From assembly GCA_949840905.1 (NCBI GenBank), contig CATKXW010000025.1, positions 1-33,299 of the forward strand: DNA of 33,299 nt, written 5' to 3'. Both the position numbers and the translations under genes were made by a program. The notes under the pieces are model-generated. The model was not told where the DNA came from. It worked only from the letters and a program-made list of their open reading frames with translations, and searched no databases. Numbering within the stretch: position 1 is the first letter of the stretch; each line of letters opens with the position of its first letter. Positions 1 to 8,254 of this stretch are shown here, piece by piece. The stretch is from an uncultured Eggerthellaceae bacterium. Lineage in GTDB: Bacteria > Actinomycetota > Coriobacteriia > Coriobacteriales > Eggerthellaceae.

Positions 1-145
1 TGCAGGAGAGCTCTCCTTATCCTATGCTCTGAAGACCCTCTCCGGCTTCGATGTCTACAAGGTCCCTCTCGCTGATGCTTCTGAGGATGCGGCCCGCATC
101 GTGTTCACGGTGGACCTCACAGGCCTTGTCCACGAGAGATTCTGA
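1..145 (+). CDS. 3' end of an unrecognised protein (partial)
   Basis: An open frame runs in from the left edge and stops at TGA 143-145, giving the last 47 residues of a protein that ends in LTGLVHERF. Codon use is G/C-rich at third positions, as in the neighbouring genes, so this is probably a real gene end. I do not recognise the family. There is no membrane segment or metal motif in the visible part. The stop is followed by two stem-loops before the hipBA promoter region, which fits the end of a transcription unit. Confidence 0.5.
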   Translation, partial: AGELSLSYALKTLSGFDVYKVPLADASEDAARIVFTVDLTGLVHERF

Positions 146-178
146 GGGGGTCGACGATAGAGGAAAGGGGAGGGTGCG

Positions 179-206
179 AAGGAGCGATCGCGCCCCTTCG
201 CTCCTT
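179..206 (+). terminator. Stem-loop after the partial gene
   Basis: Perfect 9-bp inverted repeat (179-187 with 198-206) with a 10-nt G/C-rich loop. It lies 33 bases after the upstream stop codon. There is no U-run after it, so a terminator role is only inferred from position. Confidence 0.35.
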
Positions 207-213
207 GCCTGAT

Positions 214-260
214 GGGAAGAGGAAGATGCAAGGTGACCGGCTTCGCATCTCCCTCTTCTT
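214..260. terminator. Second long stem-loop
   Basis: The arms 214-229 and 245-260 pair over about 16 bp with one mismatch (A223/C251) and two G-U pairs; the loop is 15 nt. It directly follows the 179-206 hairpin. No U-run is present. The rest of the gap from 146 to 352 shows no gene. Confidence 0.35.
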
Positions 261-352
261 CATCTGGTGAGGTGGATGGGGTCGCGAAAGGTCGCGTCGG
301 TCGCAGGTGACGGTCTCTAGGCTTTCTCTATCTGCTATATAAGAGCTTAATG

Positions 353-380
353 TATCATATAAAGAACAATATATATGATA
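353..380. promoter_or_regulatory. Probable HipB operator
   Basis: Perfect 9-bp palindrome arms TATCATATA (353-361) and TATATGATA (372-380) are separated by 10 bases, in a very AT-rich stretch 32 bases before hipB. HipB-type antitoxins are known to bind palindromes with TATC/GATA ends in their own promoter; the half-sites here share those ends, although the spacing differs from the E. coli site. A related partial copy, TTATATGAA, follows at about 387-395. Autoregulation is inferred. Confidence 0.5.
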
Positions 381-411
381 AAGCATTATATGAATAACAT
401 TAAGGATCGAT

Positions 412-711
412 ATGAAGAGACCAGTGCCCATGCGTACCCGTTTGGCAGCAAAGGGTATAGGCGAGAATCTCGCTGCGTGGCGCAAGCTGCACAGCCTTAC
501 GGTGCAGCAGATGGCGGACAAGGCAGATGTATCGCGAGCCACCATCTCGCGTCTCGAGAAGGGCGATCCGTCCATTGCATTCCATACGGTGCTCAACGTT
601 TGCAATGCTCTTGGCATTACCGACGCAGTGCTCACTGCGACCGATCCCTATGAGACCGATTTCGGCCGCGCCCAAGCGGATCGCTCGCTGCCGCAGCGTG
701 TGAGGAATTGA
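412..711 (+). CDS. hipB: HipB-like antitoxin, XRE-family DNA-binding protein
   Basis: This 99-residue protein is predicted to be the antitoxin and autorepressor of the HipA kinase encoded next to it. An XRE/lambda-repressor type helix-turn-helix covers about residues 16-70; the core is LTVQQMADKADVSRATISRL (29-48), with the usual Q/A positions in the first helix and the recognition helix SRATISRLE. The start at 412 has AAGGAT at 402-407 about five bases upstream; M7 at 430 is an in-frame alternative with no good ribosome site. The stop overlaps the hipA start (TTGA, 708-711), so translation is probably coupled. The AT-rich palindrome upstream supports autoregulation. Confidence 0.85.
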   Translation: MKRPVPMRTRLAAKGIGENLAAWRKLHSLTVQQMADKADVSRATISRLEKGDPSIAFHTVLNVCNALGITDAVLTATDPYETDFGRAQADRSLPQRVRN

Positions 712-1958
712 CCGTGGTCCCTATTCTCGACGTGTATGACGGTTCGTTTGGGCGGGATGCTCGCGTGGGTCGTGCCCGCTTCTCTTTGCGTCGCGGCTCC
801 ATCTCTACTACCTTCGTCTACGATGATGCTTACCTGGCGTCACGCTCCGCCTACATGATAGACCCCGCTCTTCCGCTTCGGTCCGCAGCCTCGCACTGCG
901 CCGGTATCCCGGGGATATTCCGCGATTCGTCCCCGGATAGGTGGGGGAGGAACCTCATCATGCGCGAACATCGAGATCGAGCATCCGATAGGGGGTCGGT
1001 GCTCCGTCAGCTCGATGAGGTCGACTATCTGGTCGGGGTGCTCGATATGACCCGTGAAGGCTCACTGCGCTTCTGCGAGCCCGATGGTGAGCCGCTTTCC
1101 CCATCTCAGTTCGTGCCTCCTTTAGTACAGTTACCAGAGCTTCTGGCTGCGAGCCGCGCTGTGGCTGCAAACGAGGGAGGGTATGCCCAGATAAAGGAAT
1201 TGCTCGAAGCGGGGTCCGGATCCCTTGGCGGGGCAAGGCCCAAAGCGTCCGTTTGCGATGGCGCGACGTTGCTGCTCGCGAAATTTCCTCATCCACAGGA
1301 TGGGTACGACATCATGGCATGGGAGCATGCAACGCTCGCGATGGCTCGCGATGCAGGCATTTCGACAGCCACCACGAAGCTACTGCGCATCGGTGGTGAG
1401 AGCGCTCTTCTGTCGGAGCGCTTCGATCGTAGCGGTTCATGCGTCGATGGCGATCGCATACCATATATGAGCGCGATGACCGCGTTACAAGCAAAGGATG
1501 GAGAAACCCGCGACCATGCAGAGTTGGCCGAGGCGATACCTTACCTCACAGATGATCCAAAACGGCAGCTCGAAAGCCTGTTCGCGCGCATCGCGTTTTC
1601 GATAGCCGTTCATAACACCGATGACCATCTGAGGAATATCGGCTTCCTTCGCAGAGGGAAGAGCTGGGAATTGGCGCCATCATTCGATGTGAACCCGAAC
1701 CCTATTATCGATGCGCCGCGCGTGACGGCCGTGCTGGGCGAGCGAGGAGAGCGCGAGAGCGAAGCTCTCAAGGACCTATCAGCCTATGCCGGGCTATCGC
1801 CTGATCGAGCTCGCAAGATCGTCGAGAAAGTGCTGGCTGCCACTGCCCGTTGGCGTGATCGCGCAACGAAGAGCGGCTGCTCAGAACGCGAAATGCGGAT
1901 CTTCGGCGAAGTGTTCAAGAGGACGCGAAGCTCATTGCAACGTGCTTTTGGACTGTGA
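708..1958 (+). CDS. hipA: HipA-like toxin, serine/threonine protein kinase
   Basis: This 416-residue protein belongs to the HipA family, whose E. coli member phosphorylates glutamyl-tRNA synthetase and causes growth arrest and persistence. Visible motifs in order: SSPDRWGRNL in the N-terminal HipA_N region (about residue 75); the glycine-rich GGARPKASV near 173; the beta-strand lysine in LLLAKFPHP (about 187); the catalytic loop HNTDDHLRN at 302-310, with D305 as the predicted catalytic base; and the metal-binding motif APSFDVNPNP near 324. All key residues are present, so the toxin looks intact. The start is TTG at 708, overlapping the hipB stop by four bases. Substrate specificity cannot be read from the sequence. 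Confidence 0.88.
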   Translation: MTVVPILDVYDGSFGRDARVGRARFSLRRGSISTTFVYDDAYLASRSAYMIDPALPLRSAASHCAGIPGIFRDSSPDRWGRNLIMREHRDRASDRGSVLRQLDEVDYLVGVLDMTREGSLRFCEPDGEPLSPSQFVPPLVQLPELLAASRAVAANEGGYAQIKELLEAGSGSLGGARPKASVCDGATLLLAKFPHPQDGYDIMAWEHATLAMARDAGISTATTKLLRIGGESALLSERFDRSGSCVDGDRIPYMSAMTALQAKDGETRDHAELAEAIPYLTDDPKRQLESLFARIAFSIAVHNTDDHLRNIGFLRRGKSWELAPSFDVNPNPIIDAPRVTAVLGERGERESEALKDLSAYAGLSPDRARKIVEKVLAATARWRDRATKSGCSEREMRIFGEVFKRTRSSLQRAFGL

Positions 1959-2064
1959 GAAGGGCTGATAGGGCGTCATAAAATCAACACGATGTGGATG
2001 ATATGAGTGAACTGGCGTTTTTCTGTTCGCGGATGGATGGCTTGCAAGTTTCGTTTGAAGAGGG

Positions 2065-2267
2065 GTTTGGCGTCTGCTATTCTCCGGGGTGCCAAACTTC
2101 AGCCTTCGTAACAAGAGGGTTGCAAATAACCGAATAATGGAATGTGTCGAGGACTTTTCCTTGATGCTGCTCTTAGTGCAAATCTCGAATGAAGAGGGCA
2201 TCCGCCCATCATGACGAGATTCCTTTGAGCAGCATTACAAAGGTTATTTGCAATGATGAAGTTTGGC
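2065..2267. repeat. Nested inverted-repeat element, possibly MITE-like or a structured RNA
   Basis: The 428-base gap between hipA and the surface protein (1959-2386) holds no convincing gene but several nested inverted repeats: 2091-2101 with 2257-2267 (11 bp), 2120-2131 with 2242-2253 (12 bp), 2164-2172 with 2227-2235 (9 bp) and 2181-2187 with 2215-2221 (7 bp). All are perfect and centred within about 22 bases of each other, so the whole stretch could fold into one long branched hairpin. GTTTGGC also occurs at 2065-2071, giving an alternative partner for 2091-2097. No transposase or clear target duplication was seen. Confidence 0.55.
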
Positions 2268-2386
2268 GACTGCGGTGGATGTCCTCCTCAATCGCGTCGT
2301 CAGAACCGATAGGGCACATCCCTTCCTGAAGAGGTCTCCTTCGCAGTGTGGAGAGAAAGCACACCCACCGGAAGGAGCGGGTCGCC

Positions 2387-5300
2387 ATGGGAGCCCCTGT
2401 CGCCTCTTTCACCAAGAAGCTCATAGCTTCGTTCTTCGCCTTCACGCTGGCCATCGGTCTTGTGCCAATAGCGGCGTTCGCGCAGCCTGCGCAAGAAGAT
2501 GACGAGCTTGCCGCTGTAGGCTCTGAAGCGCAGGCTGAAACGCGCGATCTCGAGAACGCTTCCAGCGCGAACGACCCTGGTAGCTCATCGGTGGATGACG
2601 TGCCGGCCCCTTCCGAGGACGCTCGGGACGCTCGACCCGAAGGTGCGGTCGATGACCCGGCTTCTTTCGATGAAGAGGGCGGGGCTGCGACAGATATGTC
2701 CGTTGTTGGGGATGAGGGTATGGATTCATCCCATCCGGCAGGCGACATCATCAGCGAAGAGGTAGCGCTCGATACCGTGGTAGCCCAAGCGGAATCAACT
2801 CGTAGCTTCTTTTTGGCGAGCACTATGGAGAGCGCGCGCAGCGTGCCGGTGGTGAGCGCGAAGCTCCCGCTCGATAAGAACGATGGCGTTCAAGGCGGAA
2901 GCGATGATAGCGTCTCCCAGGGGTCGAGCGAAGGCGCATCCGATGACGCACCTGAGGACGGCTCGGATGGCGGTGCTGGAGAAGGCGAGGCCTCCGATGG
3001 GTCCGCTCTAGCGGGCGGGATCGCTTCTGGTTCGGTCGTCGTAGGCTCTTTCGTCTATCGTGGTATCACCTATGCGGTGGAGCCTGGTGGCGAATCGGTC
3101 GCTGTCGTGGCGGCGGATCCTAGCAAGCTCCCTTCCGATTTCATCGAAGCTCAGGCGATAGTTCTGCCTTCGGTGGTCTCCGCTGATGGTATCGATCGTT
3201 ATTCAGTGACGCGTATAGCGAATGGTGCTTTCGGGTCGACCGGATCTCGGGCCCTTGCAGAGGATGGGGGCATCACCGCCATCACCATTCCTGCTTCTAT
3301 TGCCTCCATCGAAGAAGATGCCTTTGCAGGTTTCGGTACATTGCAGTATGTGATCGTCTCTGCCGATAACCCCAACTATTCCATGTTCGACGGCGCGCTC
3401 TACGACGCCGATCAACAAAGCCTCCTGCTCATTCCCGAGGGCAGGCTGGGCGCTGTCTGCATCGCTCCTAGCGCGATGAATGTGGATCCCGAGGTGTTCT
3501 CGCATTGCCCCTCGGTCGATGCCGTCATCGCCGATGCGGACAGCGCAGCCTATGAAGCCCTGATGGGGATCGAACTCTATAACGGAAACGGACAAAGGAT
3601 CGGGTTCATTCCGGCTGGCGAATCTACCCAGCCCCTTCAAGCTGAATATCACGATGGGGTCTTTCCTGATGAAGTTCGCGGATCTTATCTACGGAGCAGC
3701 CTCTCGACCGTTGTCGGCAATCCTGATGACTACACGATAATCTCAGCCCATGGGACGGACGGCTCCATTGGATCAGCGCAGTATTCGCTCGAGCGCTTGG
3801 GGGATGAAGTAGCGCTCATTGGTTCGGATGCTATTGATACAGCGGCTCCCCGTTGGTTCGTATCTTCTTTGGGAGGCCTCATGACCAGCGACCATAACTC
3901 CTCAAAGACTGTCTTGCGGGCGAATGCCGCGGAACATCCCATATACTTTATGAATTTCGATGGTCCTTGTTATTATCGTTGGCATTCGGGAATAACCCAA
4001 ACGGTTGCCAAGGGCGTATGCGGCAAGCTCAAAGCTCCTCTCGGTGCTACTGGTGGACGTCCTGAAAGATATCGACTTGAAAAATTGAACGATCCAGTCA
4101 CTCATAGGGACGAGTATCGTTTGGGTCTCGGGTCTGGCTCGGGACTGGAGGGTGGTGAAACCTACTACTGCATTGGCACGACTTGGGGCGGGATCGAATC
4201 TGTTCATGATCTCGCCGGGGCAGCTCCTGGCATGGTTTTGATCAGCGTTAAAAAGGGGGATGCGTGGACCTACATAATTCCCAGTAGTTACGGTGTCTCT
4301 CACACTACCGGGAAAGACTGGTTCCTATTTGGCGACTACGACTCTGTCTGGATTCGGTTCGGTCCGACGGCGATGACAACCCCAGGTAGCGTCGGGATAG
4401 ATCAGCGTCTAGTGTTGTTCGATTACGCTGGAGGGCGGAATGGGACGGATGAATGGTACAAAAGTTGGATCGTTCGTTTCGGTTCGGAGCTGGTGTTCCC
4501 GTCTGCTCCCGCGATCAGTCCTGACACGGGTTCTGTTTTTGTTGGTTGGCGAGACACCGCGACAGGAAAGGTTTGGAATGTTGGCGAAAAGCTGACCATG
4601 TCCGGTGCCGTGGAAGGAACTTCTTATCAAGCTGTATGGGTGAGGGAGAGCGATCGGTTCAGCGTCACCTTTGACACTGGTAGACATGGTGGAACCTTTA
4701 GCGGTTCTGGTGGTTCGGCTGGGTGGGGCAATGCAACATCTGGCTCCACGTCTTACACCGCTAAGATTCCGAATGAGAACAATCGGGGATTGAGAGGGCA
4801 TATCGGAGTGTACCTGCCTTCGAGCGGTGCGCTAAACACACCCAGAGGATTCATTTGGAAAGGGTGGGCGACTCAGGCGTGGAATGAAGCGTCGCAAGCA
4901 TATGATAAGGTAGATGCGCATGGTAACCCTGTCTATAACGACAAATATGAGTATTATGACATCACGAACGATCGTGTTGTGACGAATGCTAGTCCAGATG
5001 GGGTCATGGGCTGGGGCTCGTCTGCGGGTAGATATTTTTTCACCGATAGAGATGTGACCTGGTACGCTATTTTCGCGATTGACCTTACCTTTCAGTCTCC
5101 GGGTCGTGGTCCTACCTTTATAGCTAATAATTCGCGGGAACTTGTGATCTGGGTTGCATGCAATAATCTCATCCCTTTTCCTGCTGTACGCACTGAACCG
5201 GGATGGGAGTTCGGCTATTGGTTCACTCGTTTGCACGTGAACGGTCAAACACGATATGATGAAGGCACGGGCAACATATCCCGAACATGGTTCGGCACTC

Positions 5301-6724
5301 GCGATCTTGTTCCCAAGATCAAGCTTGATGCCTGGCGTCTGGGAACTTTATCGGGTTTTGTCGAAGATCCGTCGCTCAATCGTCGATTGTTGATTCAATG
5401 GGTTGTGGACGTCGAATGCACCGTTGCTCCTGATTCTCCAGCGGACGCGTCGATCTCGGGTGCCAAGCCTACGAAAGTGGAGGCATTATGGTGGTCTCCA
5501 TTGCCTACCGCTAACGATACCAAAACCCATCATTTTTCAGGATGGTCTATGCCGTCGAACTCGTCAGGGACCGGTAAGCCTGCTATAAGACCTGACGGGA
5601 ACGAATACTATTATATGGATTACCCTGGTCAACTGTTGGCGTCATGGGAACCAAACGAGTACAGCGTTAAACTGGTAGATGCTGATGGTCACGAGCTTCA
5701 AGGCACGCCTTTCGACGATATGTATGCAGTGTATGGTGTTGAATTCAGGAACAAATCTGATGGTTCATATAATCGGATAGGAATATCGCTTCCACAAAGT
5801 TCGATGCCAAGAAGAGAGGGGTTCACATGCGTAGGCGTTGCTAGGCGCGCCGACCTTACTGTTCCAGAACGTTTCTATATGACGAATGAGGAAGGCGAAT
5901 ATGAATATGCCGACAAGATTCAGAATGCCGTTTTTAGCAATGTATTCGACGATGATACAGCTTCCAATGAGATCGAGGTGCTTTTTATAGGCGGAAAAGA
6001 GCATGCCATGCGCATCGGCTATCTGTATCCTATTTGGAAGGCGGTGGCTACTTGGGACTTCGCAGGTGGGGCGGAAACGGCGCCTACCAGAACGGCCAAG
6101 ACCATCAACAATGGGGGCTTCCCGACAGTGGTCTGCCCCTCCACCACCCGTGCTGGCTTTAGCTTCGGTGGTTGGAAGGTGACCTATGCCCATGGGGCCA
6201 CCGATGACACGCTGTATGCAGCCGGGGATACCGTGACGTTGAAAGGGGATGGTACCCTTACGGCCCAGTGGATCCCCATCGTCTCGATCGACGTTCCTCT
6301 GTCGGTGACCGCGCGGGTGGATGCTCTGGATGCGAAGGTGACCGAGGATGCGCCGGGGTATCTGGAGTCTCGCTGCGGGGATCCGCTCGTGGTGACGGCT
6401 ATCGACTTCACGCCCCTGGAGGGCGCGCGCCAGCTGTTCGATGAGGCGGATCTGAGCGCGATCAGGCTCGAACTGGCAGCCACAGAGGGAGACGAGACGG
6501 GGGCGGACGTGTCTTTTGCGCTCGATGGACAGGCGATCGAGACAGCAGAAGAGAAGCTCGCGGCTTTCTCGCTGCCCGATGGTTATCTGAGTCGCGTTCC
6601 GGTGCGCTATCGCTTCGCTATCCCCGATAAGACCCAGGTGGCGTCGGGCGACATCACGCTGCCCGTGGCCAGCGTTGCTTTCACGGTCGCACTGGCGCAG
6701 CAGACAGAAGGGGGAGCGGCATAA
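2387..6724 (+). CDS. Large secreted protein with LRR_5 (BspA-type) and InlB B-type repeats
   Basis: This secreted protein of 1445 residues was probably made for surface or host interaction; its function is unknown. The chosen ATG has GGAAGGAG at 2370-2377; an in-frame GTG at 2348 lacks such a site. A signal peptide ends near A32 (VPIAAFA|QP). Residues 33-220 are rich in Asp, Glu, Ser and Gly, like a disordered stalk. About 270-370 resemble BspA-type leucine-rich repeats (SVTRIANGAF, ITIPASIASIEEDAF). Several later segments resemble InlB B-repeats/Flg_new units with FxGW...W patterns, near residues 690-750, 840-870, 1045-1090 and 1219-1297. Residues 1300-1445 form an unrecognised C-terminal domain. 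There is no LPXTG motif, C-terminal membrane helix or S-layer domain, so the mode of cell attachment is unclear. G+C drops in the middle (about 3900-6000) compared with both ends. Confidence 0.85.
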   Translation: MGAPVASFTKKLIASFFAFTLAIGLVPIAAFAQPAQEDDELAAVGSEAQAETRDLENASSANDPGSSSVDDVPAPSEDARDARPEGAVDDPASFDEEGGAATDMSVVGDEGMDSSHPAGDIISEEVALDTVVAQAESTRSFFLASTMESARSVPVVSAKLPLDKNDGVQGGSDDSVSQGSSEGASDDAPEDGSDGGAGEGEASDGSALAGGIASGSVVVGSFVYRGITYAVEPGGESVAVVAADPSKLPSDFIEAQAIVLPSVVSADGIDRYSVTRIANGAFGSTGSRALAEDGGITAITIPASIASIEEDAFAGFGTLQYVIVSADNPNYSMFDGALYDADQQSLLLIPEGRLGAVCIAPSAMNVDPEVFSHCPSVDAVIADADSAAYEALMGIELYNGNGQRIGFIPAGESTQPLQAEYHDGVFPDEVRGSYLRSSLSTVVGNPDDYTIISAHGTDGSIGSAQYSLERLGDEVALIGSDAIDTAAPRWFVSSLGGLMTSDHNSSKTVLRANAAEHPIYFMNFDGPCYYRWHSGITQTVAKGVCGKLKAPLGATGGRPERYRLEKLNDPVTHRDEYRLGLGSGSGLEGGETYYCIGTTWGGIESVHDLAGAAPGMVLISVKKGDAWTYIIPSSYGVSHTTGKDWFLFGDYDSVWIRFGPTAMTTPGSVGIDQRLVLFDYAGGRNGTDEWYKSWIVRFGSELVFPSAPAISPDTGSVFVGWRDTATGKVWNVGEKLTMSGAVEGTSYQAVWVRESDRFSVTFDTGRHGGTFSGSGGSAGWGNATSGSTSYTAKIPNENNRGLRGHIGVYLPSSGALNTPRGFIWKGWATQAWNEASQAYDKVDAHGNPVYNDKYEYYDITNDRVVTNASPDGVMGWGSSAGRYFFTDRDVTWYAIFAIDLTFQSPGRGPTFIANNSRELVIWVACNNLIPFPAVRTEPGWEFGYWFTRLHVNGQTRYDEGTGNISRTWFGTRDLVPKIKLDAWRLGTLSGFVEDPSLNRRLLIQWVVDVECTVAPDSPADASISGAKPTKVEALWWSPLPTANDTKTHHFSGWSMPSNSSGTGKPAIRPDGNEYYYMDYPGQLLASWEPNEYSVKLVDADGHELQGTPFDDMYAVYGVEFRNKSDGSYNRIGISLPQSSMPRREGFTCVGVARRADLTVPERFYMTNEEGEYEYADKIQNAVFSNVFDDDTASNEIEVLFIGGKEHAMRIGYLYPIWKAVATWDFAGGAETAPTRTAKTINNGGFPTVVCPSTTRAGFSFGGWKVTYAHGATDDTLYAAGDTVTLKGDGTLTAQWIPIVSIDVPLSVTARVDALDAKVTEDAPGYLESRCGDPLVVTAIDFTPLEGARQLFDEADLSAIRLELAATEGDETGADVSFALDGQAIETAEEKLAAFSLPDGYLSRVPVRYRFAIPDKTQVASGDITLPVASVAFTVALAQQTEGGAA

Positions 6725-6758
6725 GGTGTCTGTTCGCGGCACCGGATGATCCACCCGT

Positions 6759-6794
6759 ATCGGGCTATCGAGCTCATCGGCTCGATAGCCCGAT
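6759..6794. terminator. Convergent stem-loop terminator
   Basis: Perfect 14-bp inverted repeat (6759-6772 with 6781-6794) with an 8-nt loop, between the plus-strand surface protein stop (6724) and the minus-strand aminotransferase stop (6800). No strong U-run on either side; its length and position fit a bidirectional terminator. Confidence 0.6.
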
Positions 6795-6799
6795 GGCCT

Positions 6800-8125
6800 C
6801 TAGCCCTCCAGCAGCTTTTCCAAGCTCGCGATCTTCACACAGCAAACGAACACCTCCATGGCGATTGCCAGCTCGTCCAGCGACGGCATGGTGGGGGCGA
6901 TGCGGATGTTGGAGTCGGTGGGGTCGTCCCCGTAAGGCCAGGTGGCGCCGGCACCGGTCATCGTGACGCCCGCATCGGCTGCCAACGACACGATGCGGCG
7001 CGCGGTGCCTTCCATCCCCTCGAAGGAGATGAAGTAACCCCCGCGCGGGTCGGTCCAGCTGGCGATGGCTAGCTCGCCCAGACCGCCTTGCAGCGCATCC
7101 AGCACCAGGTCGAACTTGGGACGCAGGATGGCAGCATGTTCGCGCATATGGGCGGCAACGCCGCTCGCATCCTTCAGGAAGCGCACGTGACGCAGCTGGG
7201 TCAGCTTGTCGTTGCCGATCATCTGATTCTTCACGTGGGCTAGCGCATCGGCCACGTTGGCGGGGCTGGCGGCGAATGCCGAGATGCCGGCGCCCGGGAA
7301 GGTGATCTTGCTGGTGGAGGCGAACTTGAGGTAGCGATCTTCGGTGCCCGCTTCCCGACATGCTACGGCGATGTCCAGCAACTGATCCTGCTCGGCGGGA
7401 TCGTCGTGAAGATGATGCACGCAGTAAGCGTTGTCCCAGAAGATGCGGAAATCGGGCGCCGCGCATTCCATGGCGGCCAGACGTCTCACCACCGCATCAG
7501 AGTAGGTGATCCCGGTAGGATTCGCGTACTTGGGCACGCACCAGATGCCCTTGATGGCGGCGTCTTCGGCCACCAGCCGCTCGACCAGGTCCATGTCGGG
7601 CCCGACCAGAGGCGTGCCATCTGCGGCCACTGCGTCCACCAGGGGCACGGGGATCATCTTGATGCCGAACGTCTCGGTCACCGCGAAGTGGCGGTCGTAA
7701 CCGGGCACGGGACAGAGCCATTTCACGCTTTCCAGATAGGCCCACGGGATGCTGCCGCAGCATCCGAAATCGAGGCAGCGAGCCAGGGCGTCATACATCA
7801 CGGTGAGGCTGGAGTTGCCGAACACGATGGTGTTCTCGGGCTCGTCATCGAGCAGGGAAGCCATGAGAGCGCGCGCTTCGGGAATGCCTTCGAGCACCCC
7901 GTAGTTGCGACAGTCGGTACCATCGGCGGCGAAGCAGTCCTCGTTGCTCTTCACTATGGTGAGCAAAGGCTCTGACAGGGCCAGCTGGGCTGCCGAGGGC
8001 TTTCCGCGAGCCATGTTCAGCGAAAGGTCACGCACGCGGAAGCTCTCGTATTCCGCTTGGAGACGGGCCAGTTCCTTCCGAAGCTGCTCTTCTGTCAGAT
8101 CCGCATAGGGGGCGCTCGCCGCCAT
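6800..8125 (-). CDS. Type Ic aspartate aminotransferase-like PLP enzyme (fold type I)
   Basis: This 441-residue enzyme is predicted to be a pyridoxal-phosphate aminotransferase of the group that includes the Corynebacterium aspartate aminotransferase (the Aminotran_MocR/'alanine-glyoxylate' Pfam type). Visible family features are the N-terminal LNMARGKPS, NYGVLEGIPEAR, the cofactor-ring contacts YANPTG and FWDNAY, the Schiff-base lysine in STSKITFPGAG (about residue 271) and the substrate-carboxylate arginine in SNIRIAPTMP near the C-terminus. There is no DNA-binding domain, so it is not a MocR regulator. It would interconvert oxaloacetate and aspartate with glutamate; exact substrate is inferred. 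The start has a GAAGGGAG-type site upstream on the minus strand. It is transcribed alone, divergent from putP. Confidence 0.82.
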   Translation of the reverse strand: MAASAPYADLTEEQLRKELARLQAEYESFRVRDLSLNMARGKPSAAQLALSEPLLTIVKSNEDCFAADGTDCRNYGVLEGIPEARALMASLLDDEPENTIVFGNSSLTVMYDALARCLDFGCCGSIPWAYLESVKWLCPVPGYDRHFAVTETFGIKMIPVPLVDAVAADGTPLVGPDMDLVERLVAEDAAIKGIWCVPKYANPTGITYSDAVVRRLAAMECAAPDFRIFWDNAYCVHHLHDDPAEQDQLLDIAVACREAGTEDRYLKFASTSKITFPGAGISAFAASPANVADALAHVKNQMIGNDKLTQLRHVRFLKDASGVAAHMREHAAILRPKFDLVLDALQGGLGELAIASWTDPRGGYFISFEGMEGTARRIVSLAADAGVTMTGAGATWPYGDDPTDSNIRIAPTMPSLDELAIAMEVFVCCVKIASLEKLLEG

Positions 8126-8196
8126 GATGGGCTCCCTTCACCGTTCTATGGTCGTCGTTGCTGGGCAGAACGTCCGTCCACTCCATCCTAATAAAG

Positions 8197-8202
8197 TATA
8201 AT
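8197..8202 (+). promoter_or_regulatory. -10 box TATAAT in the aminotransferase-putP divergent region
   Basis: The 129-base divergent gap (8126-8254) contains an AT-rich centre with a perfect TATAAT at 8197-8202, followed by a second AT patch at 8213-8220. No consensus -35 was found at 17 bases. Position favours putP, 53 bases downstream; the same patch could also serve the minus strand. Confidence 0.4.
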
Positions 8203-8254
8203 CCTTGCGTTCTATTATAAAAGGGGAAGAGATAAGGGATGAGCTGAGGTTCTT

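Noticed and set aside
708-1958. HipA as an inactive pseudokinase
   Set aside because: The catalytic loop HNTDDHLRN, the DVNP metal motif and the glycine-rich segment are all present, so no sign of inactivation.
5765-6754. 329-codon open frame on the minus strand
   Set aside because: Antisense to the C-terminal part of the surface protein; Arg/His-rich, without motifs or a ribosome site.
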